Assembly: GCF_008728515.1 (NCBI RefSeq)
Contig: NC_044981.1
Coordinates: 5,198,538-5,262,537, forward strand
DNA length: 64,000 nucleotides
Origin: Papio anubis
Taxonomy: Eukaryota > Chordata > Mammalia > Primates > Cercopithecidae
Direction: 5' to 3'
Every line of letters starts with the position of its first letter. Position 1 is the stretch's first letter. Under the pieces are notes generated by a model. It was not told the DNA's origin. It did not search any database and saw only the letters and a program-made list of their open reading frames with translations. Positions 1 to 9,479 of this stretch are shown piece by piece. Position numbers and translations under genes: made by a program.

Positions 1-639
1 GTGCCCCTAGCCATCACTAACCTTACGTGTTCACCCTAAGTCAGATCATTTCTCTCATTTAAGAAAACAATAATTCTAGAAAATGACTTTTAACTGACAG
101 GTGGTAAAATGGACTGTCTTGGGTATGTGCTTGATATTCCAAACTTTTTACCAGTCTCCACTGAGAAGGCAAAAAAAGTCAGTAACTGTTATGTAATATT
201 TTTAATACTTACTAGCTTTCAGTATAATGTCATTGTGAATGCTGTGCAACCATACAAAATAAGTACATTTAAACACAGGGATTCAGATGACTTTTTAGTC
301 ATTTAATGAGCAATAGGAATTTTTGGAATTTCAAGGAAAGTGTTACCTTACCAGAGGACTTGCTCTGTATTGCTAGGGTAATATCACTGAGGAACAGAGC
401 AGGGCATGCAGCTGCTGCAGGGAGAGGCCTACCATTGCCATGGCTGCTTAGAAGGAAGCAGCAGCAAGCAGGCATGAGAGGCAGCCTATTGCAGGGGCTG
501 CAAAGGAAAAACACAATCCATGGCGCTTAGGGGAGGGAGCATTCATATCCCAGGTGGACACCAGGGGAAGCGCCTGAGGTTGCTGGTGGTTTCAGTAGGT
601 GCTGAAGGCCATGAGCCATTTTAGCTGGTGCACATGGGG
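1..639. other. No gene or clear repeat recognised
   Basis: Unique-looking sequence with many stops in all frames. The stretch at 395-510 is rich in CTGC/GCAG words, but no splice-bounded frame or known repeat consensus could be matched. Confidence 0.5.
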
Positions 640-1115
640 AAGGGAGACAAACATGACGTGGGCATTTCTGATAAAGGAGGCCACCGGAGTTGAGGGTTAG
701 TGGTAGGGAAGAAAGGAGCAGCTGTTCAAGTTTTGATCAGCTGGAGTGTGCGATGTAGTCCCTGGAAGAGAAAGGGGCTTGGGCCCGTGTGGAGCACTTT
801 GATAGACCAAGTGGAACCCTGATTTTGTGAAAGTTAATAAACTGGTGCTTTAGAAAGGTCGGTCCAGGAATGGTGCCTAACGTCAGTCAGAGAAGGTAAG
901 TTATTTAAAAGGGAAAGTGGTTAAAGCCTGTTGTAATTCTCCAGGAGGAAGACGCTGAGGGTCTCTACGTTATGTCCATTGTGGTGAGGGTGGGAGGTGT
1001 GGGAGGGCCAAATGGCAGATATATTGTCAAAACTGAGGCCAGCTGAACAGCAGGGATAAAGGAGAGAGTGGCCATAAAGCCACTAGCTTGCAATGCATAT
1101 AGTATAACATTCAAG
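640..1115 (-). mobile_element. L2 LINE fragment, antisense, strongly diverged
   Basis: The plus strand follows the antisense L2 3' region: a 'ttgtaattctccagg' block at about 930, then 'gatatattgtcaaaactgaggccagc' wording near 1017 that parallels the L2 'ggatatattttgaagg..gagcc' segment. It stops at the Alu that begins at 1116. The order of blocks fits one colinear antisense L2, but divergence is high and the left edge is a guess. Confidence 0.5.
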
Positions 1116-1721
1116 GGCCAGGCACGGTGGCTCACACCTGTAATCCCAGCAGTTTGGGAGGCCAAGGTGGGTGGACCATTTGAGGTCAGGAGTTCAAGAC
1201 TAGCCTAGCTGACACGGTGAAACCCTGTCTTGACTAAAAGTTAAAAAAAAAAATGCTGGATGTGGTGGCTCATGCCTGTGTTCCCAGCATTTTGGGAGGC
1301 CAAGGCAGGCAGATCACCTGAGGTCAGGAGTTCGAGACCAACCTGACCAGTATGAAGAAATCCTATCTCTACTAAAAATACAAAAATTAGCTGGACATGT
1401 TGGCATGCCCCTGTAATCCCAGCTACTCAGGAGGCTGAGATAGGAGAATTGCTTGAATCTGGGAGGCGGATGTTGCAGTGAGCTGAGATCATGCCATTGC
1501 ACTCCAGCCTGGGCAACAAGAGTGAAACTCTGCCTCAAAAAAAAAAAAAAAAAAAAAGTTAGCCAGGAGTCATGGTGGGCACCTGTAGTCCTGGTTACTT
1601 GGGAGGCTGAGTCAGGAAAATCTCTTGAACCTGGGAGGTGGAGGCTGCAGTAAGCTGAGATCGCGCCACTACACTCCAGCCTGGATGACAGAGCAAGACT
1701 CTGAAAAAAAAAAACAAAACA
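1116..1721 (+). mobile_element. Alu (outer copy), split by a second Alu
   Basis: The left monomer begins GGCCAGGCACGGTGGCTCA at 1116 and runs to the middle A-rich linker at about 1243. The right half resumes at 1558 with 'gttagccaggagtcatggtggg' and ends in an A-rich tail at 1704-1721. The 315 bases between are a second complete Alu. Rejoining the halves in consensus order at TACTAAAA...TTAGCC shows that this was one dimeric element before the interruption. Confidence 0.9.
1254..1557 (+). mobile_element. Alu (inner copy) inserted in another Alu
   Basis: A complete dimeric Alu from 'tgctggatgtggtggctca' to a 21-A tail ending at 1557, in the same orientation as its host. The 8-base word AAAAGTTA occurs on both sides (about 1236-1243 and 1554-1561), as expected for a duplicated target in the A-rich linker of the older Alu. 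The sequence is AluS/J-like rather than AluY. Confidence 0.88.
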
Positions 1722-1859
1722 ATCAAAAGGCATAAATGTATACAGGATGAAAAATCAGCTTCTCTCCTGTCTCTGTCCTTCAGCTCTTACCTGGTCTTAG
1801 ACATTTTCTTATATATGTATGTATATGCATAAACTGCATTTATATTGCATTTCTAAAAG

Positions 1860-2420
1860 GTGTCAGGTACCATTCACACTAATAGGTATCTTGCTTTTAT
1901 CCTTTAACAGTATATCCCACAGATACCCTATGTCAATACATGTAGAGGTGCCTTATTCTTAATTTACTTAGCCAGTCCCCAATCAATAAAAATTTGTTTC
2001 CTGTCGTTGGCTTTTACAAATTGTTTAGTGAATATAATACTCTCATTCAGGCACCATTTTGCACACATACAAACAGGTGTATATGTAGGTTTAAATTACT
2101 ACTTTAAACTTTAAATGCATAAAAGGATATATGCATTTAAAATGATAGATATTGTCAAATTATCTTCTACAAAGGTTTTTACCAGCAATGCCTCTTTCTC
2201 AGACCCTTACTGATCGTGTTATCAAACAATTTGACCTTTCCCAAACTGCACATTGAAAATGCTATCTAATTGTCATTTCCATTTGCATTTCTCTCATGAA
2301 TGCTATTGAGCACCTTGTTAGAGCTTTCAGAGGCATTTGTAATTCATTTCAGGGGAACTTTCTGTCATTAGCTCATTCTCATTTTGCTATTCAGAGGTTG
2401 GACTTTTATGGAATGCTGGT
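1860..2420 (-). mobile_element. L1M 3'-end fragment, antisense
   Basis: Reads as the reverse complement of an old L1M 3' region: 'acttagccagtcccc.atcaa' (target of the sense 'attggggactggttaaa'), 'gatagatattgtcaaattatcttcta', and 'atttgcatttctct' followed by 'tgagcacctt'. These blocks are in the expected order for a minus-strand element. No TSD was identified. Confidence 0.75.
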
Positions 2421-2794
2421 GGTGGTTTCTAGTAAATCACTATTCTGGAGTTTTGGTGGATATATTGAGGCAACAGTCTTCTATTTTATTAAAAGTTTAT
2501 TTGTCTTAAGAGGGAATTTTAACTTTGGTCAAATGTCTGGGGAGTTGATGGTATGTTGTTTCTCTTGATCATAGGACAAAGTAGAGAAATAGATTTCCTA
2601 TTTTGAATGGCGGCATGTGTGCCTGCTGTCCGCCACCTGCTCTGGCTGGGGTCCGGCGCTCCCTCCGTGGCTTCTGGGTTCTGGTTGCTAATATGTTATT
2701 TGGGATTTCTGCATTTAGAGCATAAACAGTGCTTATGTTTTATGTCTTATTTATCACTGGAACTACTTTTCAAGGATCACCAGTCGCCTCCTGG
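2421..2794. other. No gene recognised
   Basis: Unique-looking. A short GC-richer patch at 2608-2690 holds several CpGs but is far too small for a CpG island. No bounded open frame. Confidence 0.5.
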
Positions 2795-3145
2795 TGATTA
2801 CATTAACACTCCCTCACCTTGTTTACTGTCTTCCAACCCCTTCCACTCATCTGTGGCTTTTCGCACCCTGACTAGTGTTCTCATTTCACCTTCTTGAAAC
2901 GTTCTCCCTCCTCTTCTGTGACGTGAAGAGCTGAGCTCTGTGGTCCTTGGTGGGTCTTCCTCCTCGCAGCGCTTCTGTCTTCTGCCCAGAGGCTCCCTCC
3001 GTGGCCTTTGGACTCCCATGATCACTGGCGTGGGCCTGTCTGAAACATTGCTTAACGTGGTCATCTGCATGGCCTGCCATAGCCTGGGACTCAACGTGTC
3101 TGAAACAAACTCAGTTGTCACCCCCACCCCGAGTCAGCTTCTCAC
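2795..3145 (+). mobile_element. L2 LINE fragment, sense
   Basis: Sense L2 ORF2-region wording: 'ctcaacgtgtctgaaacaaactcag' at about 3091-3115 corresponds to the L2 'ctcaacatgtccaaaactgaactca', followed by the C-rich 'ttgtcacccccacccc'. Upstream 'cttcttgaaacgttctccctc' fits the preceding L2 segment. Frames are broken by stops. Confidence 0.7.
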
Positions 3146-4436
3146 TCAACCTCTAATGTTCTGTTAAGGATCCTGGCTCCAGCATGTGTGGAGTGCCTGC
3201 CATGTGCCTGGCTCTGAGAAGCCAGGTAGCAAGGAGAAAAAGTAACAGCAAAGGGGGCAGGCAACAAATACAGATTTCAAGAGACTTGAAGCGAGAAAGA
3301 AAAGGCCACAGGTTGGAGAGGGAGAGGCTGACAGGAGCCTTATCTGTCTGAGGTGCAGAAGCAGTCAGGGTGAGAAGCATCAGATGCAGGGACTGAAGAG
3401 GCCAAGGGAGCAGTGTCCAGGAGGCGACTGAGGGGAGTAGAAGCCGGAGGAGGAGTCCACAGGGAGAAGGGGAGGAAGGTGGGATCCAGAGATACTCATG
3501 GGGGAACACCAGCGGCTGGAGGATGAGGCCTGTGCTGAGAAGAAGAGTGGGGTTTGGTTCTTGAGGAGAATAGGCATTTTAAGTCCTCTGAACATTTTTC
3601 TTAACGTGTATTATACCTTTGTGAGCAAAATGCTGTTCTCAGCTGCTTTTGAGAGAGTCCTAAAGTGTGTAGGAGAATGCGGAGGACCATGGGGGGTTCA
3701 TCTTTGCACGTGGTGGGCACTGACAGTTATTCCTGGAATGTAAGGCTGCGTCAGCAGGTGCATTCTGTCTTCAGGGAAGACTGCTTTTTCAGTCTCTCCA
3801 TTAGCAGTTCCATATCAGCAGCTTTAGGGCAGGTAGAGAAGGAGTTCATATGTCTTGAAATGTCAATCAAACCATTTAGGTCAAGTTTCAGTGTCTGTCT
3901 CAGCGATGTTATCTCTGTGGGTGGTAAGGGGCCATGAAGCCCAGCTAGCAGTCACCCTCGGCAGTCCTGAGAGGCCTCGTGGCATTCCCTGGAATTCCTC
4001 AGTCTTGGGTGGTGCTGCTGCTTTGCACGGGGCTGCTTCTCTCCAGTTGTTTGCCCCAGGTGTTAAGAAAGTTCGTACCTGTGGAGAATATGGTTCTTCC
4101 ACTTTGCTCTCTCCTTCCCACCCACAGTCTCATACACCTGCCCAGAACACATTTCTTCCTCCGTTTGCATCATAACATTTCAAATATGATAGCTGTGCCC
4201 TTCTTATGTCTCTTTCTCCAGGATAAAGGTGACCTTTTTTGCTCATCTAAATACTGATTTCCAAACACTTTAATTCATAGGCCTGCATTTAGTACACTTT
4301 ACGTTGAACACTGGATTGATTGTTGTCAGTGGGGTCAACACGGACCCCTTTTTCCTAGATAGAATTATAATCTGACTGTCCATGTTTCCTTATAGTATCT
4401 TATGGTGCTTTTCCTAAGGGCACTAAGTTTATACTG
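3146..4436. other. No gene recognised; purine-rich stretch and possible repeat tail
   Basis: 'gagtgcctgccatgtgcctggctctg' (3190-3215) resembles the MIR/L2 'gtgcctactatgtgccaggcactg' word and may be a short relic. 3240-3560 is purine-rich on the plus strand and gives a 118-aa minus-strand frame of low-complexity Leu/Ser composition, which is not credible as protein. 3560-4436 is unique-looking. Confidence 0.45.
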
Positions 4437-4720
4437 TTTTTGGAGACAGAGTCTCACTTTGTCACCAGGCTGGAGTGCAGGGGTGCGATCTTGGCTCACT
4501 GCAGCCTTGACCTTCCGGGCTCAAGTGATCCTCCTGCCTCAGCCTCCCAAGTAGCTGGGACTACAGTTGTATGTCACCATACCTGGGTAATTTTTGTGTT
4601 ATTTGTAGAGAGGGGTTTTCTCCATGTTGCCCAGACTGGTAACTCCTGGGATGAAGTGCTTTGCCTGCCTCGGTCTCCCAAACTGCTAGAATTATAGGTG
4701 TGAGCCACTGTGCCTGGCCA
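4437..4720 (-). mobile_element. Alu, antisense, AluJ-like
   Basis: Begins with GGAGACAGAGTCTCACTTTG and ends GTGAGCCACTGTGCCTGGCC, the reverse complement of a whole dimeric Alu. Divergence and the 'gcagccttgacctt..gggctcaagtgatcctcctgcctcagcc' wording fit an old AluJ. No clear TSD. Confidence 0.92.
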
Positions 4721-4794
4721 ATTTGTACTTCTATTCAGCATATAAAGTGCTTTTTCCTACCCATGCTCTATCACTCTGTATGTAGAACTAAATT

Positions 4795-4980
4795 ACGTAG
4801 ATGTGTATGTGTGTGTATTATATACATAATTATATATAATGCGATTTATAAAGTACATGTATGATATGGGTACCAAATACATTAATATCATATAATTATG
4901 TATATAATGTAGAACATACATACTATATAGTTTATTTTTATGTATGTAACACATATGTTGGCCTGTGTGTATGTGTGTGA
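4795..4980. repeat. AT-rich / TG and TA low-complexity tract
   Basis: Imperfect runs of TGTG, ATATATA and TATGTA with no long pure array. Probably a decayed microsatellite just beyond the Alu. Confidence 0.7.
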
Positions 4981-6439
4981 GAGAGAATAGTTTCTATAGG
5001 TTAAATAATTTCCACGTTAATTTTGGTGCCACTACAGAATCTTTCCGAGAGTGATAAACTCCTCCTGGGGCCTGTTCCCCTCCGAACCCAGAGTGCAGAA
5101 AGCCTGACCTCATCAGACCTAACACGGGAACACTGGCTGCACTTGTGGTCCCAGGCCTGGCCACCTGTGGAGCACAGAGCATGGCCATTGCCCTGTGGCT
5201 TGACTCTGTTGAGGGCTGCCTGTTAGCTCCAGCTTTACTGTTAGCCTGGTTAGCTTTTTAGGTAAAGAGCCAGAGAAGCTCAATTTGGTTTTGGTGTTGA
5301 TTCTTTCCAAAGCAAAGCAAATTTTCCAGGTGTGATACAGTGTTCAGATTTGATTTTGCATGTTGAGCCCGAGGCATTCCTTTGCCTGACTTGGCTTCTC
5401 AGCTCTGTTTGTGGGGAACTGGGCTGCAGACATTTGCTGTGGACCTTGTGTCAGAGGTGGCAGTGGTGCTAGTGGGGAAGGGAGAAGAGAAATGGTGGAG
5501 TGGTCCTTGTTATCATCCTGTTCTAGTGCTCAGAACTTCTCACGGAGGTGTTCTCAGCCCATCCCATGGCCCGTTCCTTCCTGGCTGCACTGTTTCCTTT
5601 TTCTATCCTGATTCTCTTTTTGGCATTGAGAGTGGCCATTTTTCCGTTGCCTATTTCCTCCTGCTCTCCTGTGTCCCTCAAGTTAGCCTGCCCCTGGCCT
5701 GGTGCGAGCCCCACGAGGGGACGTTCGGGCTGCTGTTCCTTCGTGCTTTCTCCCACCTCATAGCCCTTTCCCGTCCCACAGAAAGTCTTAGAGAGTTGGC
5801 CTACTTTCTGTCGATGCTACTCCCTTGGAGGACCTTGTAGAATGCCACAAATTCTGTGTCAGAAATAGCTCTGTTTATTTGAATGGTTGGATGTCAGCCT
5901 CTTCCAGAAAAACACTTTAGTACATACGGGGAATTCCTTAAGATGCAGAGCTCTTCAAGTTGCTCCAGCCCCATGTGGCTCCAGTTGTTTTTTTCAAGAG
6001 ATGATTCATCTTTGTGGCCACACTTGGGAAATTTAAAGCTGTTCACTCTACTGAAGACAGAGGCTGGGGATGAGGAAAACAGTCACAGAAGCCTCTGATT
6101 ATTATTAAGGTAGTGCAGGTATCTGTCATGTTCTCCTGCAATATTTTCTCTTTTCCTCTCCCTTTGGTCATCTTCCTCCCACCTGCCTTGTTCCCCGAGC
6201 TCTCCTCGTATTTATCAAGGGAGTGTCGCTGCATCCAACATGTTTGTTCCCATGTTGCTCATTGGCAGCGTCACAGCCGGGACTGGGTGACAAAGATCTT
6301 CTCCTCTGGGTCTTGCTTTCCTACTGTGCCGAGTCCAGTGATCATCTTTCATGTTTTGTCCAACCATCTGCCCTGAGATCTTGCTGTCTGCTTCTTTTGA
6401 TGTTTCTAGTCAATAGCTTGAAGTGACTTCTTCTTCTTC
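4981..6439. other. No gene recognised
   Basis: Unique-looking, moderate GC. The 152-aa plus frame at 5382-5840 has no recognised domain and no supporting Kozak or splice structure, and overlapping frames in both directions are of similar length, as expected by chance in GC-richer DNA. Confidence 0.45.
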
Positions 6440-6643
6440 TTGTTTTTTAACCTCATTGAATTATAACAAAGCAAATACCCTGACCATCCTAGTCAAAAAA
6501 GAACATTACATACACCACTGAGCTTCTCCCAAACACCAATCCCTCCTGCCTTCCAAGAGGGAATCACTATCAGAACTCTTGGGGTCATCGCTTCTTTCTG
6601 GAGCACCTTTGTTTGATAACTTATTGTGAAGTCAAGGTTGTTT

Positions 6644-7270
6644 TGTTACTGGAGGAAGGTGTCCAGGTTCTTGGCATTTTGAACAAAGAATTGGACAAAA
6701 AGCACAAACAAAGCAATGAAAGAAAACCACAGATTTTGAAAGTACACTCCCCAGAATGGGAAGGGGCACGAGCAGGTGGCTCAAGAGCCCAGTTACAGAA
6801 TTTTCTGGGGTTTAAATACCCTCTAGAGGGTTCACATTGGTTACTTGGTGTACGCTCTGCGTAAATGAAGTAGTGGTCCACGACCAGTCTGATTGGTTGC
6901 GGAAAGGGACCAATGAGAGGCTGAAGTGAAGTTACAAAGTTACACTCCTATGCAGATGAAAACTTGGCCTGTGACCAGTGTGATTGGTTGCAGGAGGGAA
7001 CTAATCAGAGGCTGGAGTGAAGTTACAAGGTTATACTCCAGTGCAAATGAAGACTTGGCCTGTGACTAGTCTGATTGGTTGCAGGAGGGGACCAATCAGA
7101 GGTACTTTCAATTTTTCATCTGCCACATGGAGAAGAGTGGGGAGAAGTAGGCTCTGGTTCTTTTGTTACTTGGGCATGGAAAGTTGGGGTTTTCCTTTTG
7201 ATTTAGTTGTAGGAAGTCAGTGTGAATTGGCCTTAGGTTCCTCGCCTCCAAACCCTATTCTCCTGCCTCA
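6644..7270 (-). mobile_element. Solo LTR of an ERV1-class endogenous retrovirus, antisense
   Basis: Read on the minus strand it begins TGAGGCAGGA and ends CAGTAACA, the TG...CA ends of an LTR. Exactly adjacent on both sides is GTTT (6640-6643 and 7271-7274), a 4-bp target duplication typical of ERV1. Internal order on the minus strand: U3 with repeated CCAAT boxes, a TATA-like TATTTAAACCCC (plus-strand gggtttaaata near 6808), then a T/G-rich U5. No internal retroviral sequence is present, so recombination between two LTRs has probably removed the body. I cannot name the family with certainty. A second copy lies at 36373-36821. Confidence 0.85.
6882..7101 (-). repeat. 91-bp tandem repeats with palindromic CCAAT boxes in LTR U3
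   Basis: Units start at 6882, 6973 and 7064 (91-bp period; the third is partial). Each opens with GACCAGTCTGATTGGTTGC or a close variant. In the third, TCTGATTGGT and ACCAATCAGA form a perfect 10-bp inverted repeat around an 11-base loop. ATTGG/CCAAT is the NF-Y core. The second unit has a decayed right arm (actaatcag). Confidence 0.85.
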
Positions 7271-7365
7271 GTTTGAATTCTTGTACCAGAGAAAATCCAA
7301 AACAGAAGGAATGCCACTCTTTTGTGTTCATGGTTCTTTTTGAAAGCTAGTTAGAGAGTGTAAAA

Positions 7366-8034
7366 TTTTCAAGATCGATATTAAATAATGGTGCTTTAAA
7401 GTGTAAAATAGTTTTGGACAGAAATAAGAAATAGCTTACTGTGTATTACATTTCCTGAAACTACCGGAAAGTTGACTTTTGGTATATTTTGATATCCAGA
7501 ACCTTCAACAGAAGTCTTAAGTCAATGACATTTTACCCCATTTATCTGTTTTGTACCGACTCTGTGTGTGAGGGAAACAGTAACGGCTGACAACTCAAGC
7601 TTCCTGATACAGAGGTTTCTCTAGGTGGGTAGTTCACTTTCTGTACAAAGTTGGCAGGTTCTGTGGATGGAAACCATGATATCTCACAGATTGCATTTAA
7701 GTTACCTCTGAGATTGCAAACTCCATGGGAGAAAAGATCAAAGCAATTTGGGTATCTGTTTTAAATTGACAACTTAAAATGCACAATATGTTTATTTCTA
7801 AATTTTCGAAGTTAGAAAACAAGACAGCCTATATTAAATAATATAGGAGTTTTTAAAGCAGAATATGCTTCATATGGAAAGTAGCTCAGTTTTTCTACTT
7901 GAAGGATAAAAATTCTAGGTTGACATATTCCTATTTTGATGACTTGTGATTGGTTGATGAGCTCAACATTAGTTGGTAGTATTTCCATTTTATCCCCCTG
8001 GGGGTGGTTTTAGATAATTCTAGAATGGCAGCAC
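7366..8034. other. No gene or clear repeat recognised
   Basis: AT-rich unique-looking sequence with stops in all frames. Confidence 0.5.
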
Positions 8035-8046
8035 TGTGTTAATCTT

Positions 8047-8342
8047 TGGTTTGTTTGTTTTGCGATGGTTTCTCACTCTGCCCTGTAGGCTGGAGTACAG
8101 TGACACAGTCATGGTTCACTGTAGCCTCCACCTCCTGCCAGCCTCCTACCTCCCACCTCGGCTTCTCGAGTAACTGGGATCACAGGCACACACCACCATG
8201 CCCAGTTACTTTGAAACTCTTTTGTAGAGACAGGGTTTCACTATGTTGCCCTGTCTGGTCTAGAACTCCTGGGCTCAAGTGATCCTCCCACCTCAGCCTC
8301 CCAGAGTGCTGGGATTACAGGTGTGAGCCACCATGCCTAGCC
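8047..8342 (-). mobile_element. Alu, antisense, AluJ-like
   Basis: Reverse-complement Alu ending GTGAGCCACCATGCCTAGCC. The flanks TGTGTTAATCTT (8035-8046) and TGTGCTAATCTT (8343-8354) form a 12-bp TSD with one mismatch, which fixes both ends. Confidence 0.93.
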
Positions 8343-8354
8343 TGTGCTAATCTT

Positions 8355-8928
8355 ACAAGGAAAATTTCTTTCCAAATGTCTTCTTGAAGCATGTAGTGTA
8401 TATAAGAGTCTACCTGTATTTTTATTACTTTCATACACTTCAGAAATAGTTGTAGAAACTTTATGGTGCAATGTGCATTTACCACGAAGAACAGGCTTTG
8501 TTAGCATTTACCTAATAAGTACCTAGTCATTCTGATTAATTCAGTCTTGTTGACATGACATAATACCAGATCTAACCACAAGAAGCTGGTGCTTAGCCTC
8601 GATCCTTTCATTTATCATTGGGATTTTAGTAGGATGCTGATTTTGAATAAGTTGAACACCTTCTAATCTTTTTTCCAAAATCCAGTGCTGCTTAAAACGT
8701 TTCTCTGAAGGTGAGGTCCTGGAGGGTTTGGCGGGAGGTGGGTGAAGAGGCTTTAGCGGCCAATGGTGATCCCAACTTCCTAAACTATCCAATTTGGGGA
8801 AAAGAATCCTCTTTGATTTTTATAATTTTTAAGAAAATGAAGTCTGAGATCTTTCTTATGAAAAATAATTATTTAGTCTTTCTGGTACTGATAATTAGTG
8901 AGAGATTTTATCAATACTTTTTACCCTT
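8355..8928. other. No gene or clear repeat recognised
   Basis: Unique-looking, AT-rich, no bounded open frame. Confidence 0.5.
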
Positions 8929-8943
8929 AGAATTAAATATTGA

Positions 8944-9245
8944 GGCTGGGCGCGGTGGCTCAAGCCTGTAATCCCAGCACTTTGGGAGGCCGAGGCGGGT
9001 GGATCACGAGGTCAGGAGATCGAGACTATCCTGGCTAACATGGTGAAACCCCGTCTCTACTAAAAATACAAAAAATTAGCCGGGCACGGTGGCGGGCGCC
9101 TGTAGTCCCAGCTACTTGGGAGGCTGAGGCGGGAGAATGGCGTGAACCCGGGAGGTGGAGCTTGCAGTGAGCGGAGATCACGCCACTGCACTCCAGCCTG
9201 GGAGACACAGCGAGACTCCGTCTAAAAAAAAAAAAAAAAAAAAAA
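8944..9245 (+). mobile_element. AluY, full length
   Basis: Starts GGCTGGGCGCGGTGGCTCA and carries AluY-type wording (gaggtcaggagatcgaga, gtgaacccgggaggtggagcttgcagtgagcggaga), with a pure A tail of about 24. Flanked by AGAATTAAATATTGA at 8929-8943 and 9246-9260. It is the youngest Alu in the window by its closeness to consensus and by its position inside the TSD of the older Alu that follows. Confidence 0.95.
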
Positions 9246-9263
9246 AGAATTAAATATTGAATA

Positions 9264-9410
9264 CCTGAGTGGTGGCATATGACTATGGTCTCGGCTACTA
9301 GGGAGGCTAAGACGGGAACCCAGGAGTTTGAGGCTAAAGTGAGCTGTGATTGAGCCACTGCACACCAGTATGGACAACAACAAGACCCCATCTCTTAAAA
9401 AAAAAAAAAA
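9264..9410 (+). mobile_element. 5'-truncated old Alu (right-monomer part)
   Basis: Resembles an Alu right monomer ('ggctactagggaggctaag...gagctgtgattgagccactgcacacca') with a 15-A tail. It is flanked by its own 18-bp duplication AGAATTAAATATTGAATA at 9246-9263 and 9411-9428. The left copy is also the right TSD of the AluY. Confidence 0.88.
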
Positions 9411-9479
9411 AGAATTAAATATTGAATAGTTTTGATGAAGAATCAGATTTCTTTGTGAGTATTCATTTGTTAATTTTAC

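Larger units (their letters stand above)
6440..7365 (-). mobile_element. L1M 3'-region fragment, antisense, split by a solo LTR
   Basis: 6470-6620 ('gaccatcctagtcaaaaaagaacattacatacacc...') and 7300-7360 ('aatgccactcttttgtgttcatggttctttttg') match successive parts of one antisense L1M consensus. The LTR at 6644-7270 sits exactly between them. The older L1 was therefore the landing site of the retroviral element. Confidence 0.5.

Noticed and set aside
890..905. Strong donor-like AGAAGGTAAGTTAT
   Set aside because: Sits inside an old L2 and has no acceptor-bounded open frame upstream.
1314..1733. 139-aa minus-strand frame
   Set aside because: Lies entirely within the nested Alus; typical Alu-derived translation.
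2608..2690. CpG-containing patch considered as a small CpG island or promoter
   Set aside because: Under 100 bases and surrounded by CpG-poor DNA; far below any island criterion.
3153..3509. 118-aa minus-strand frame
   Set aside because: Arises from a purine-rich plus strand giving low-complexity Leu/Ser/Pro; likely chance.
5382..5840. 152-aa plus-strand frame
   Set aside because: No recognised domain, no splice or promoter context, and competing frames of similar quality on the other strand.
6440..7365. Possible protein-coding pair around the CCAAT repeats
   Set aside because: Explained by a solo LTR with matching 4-bp TSD inside an L1M.
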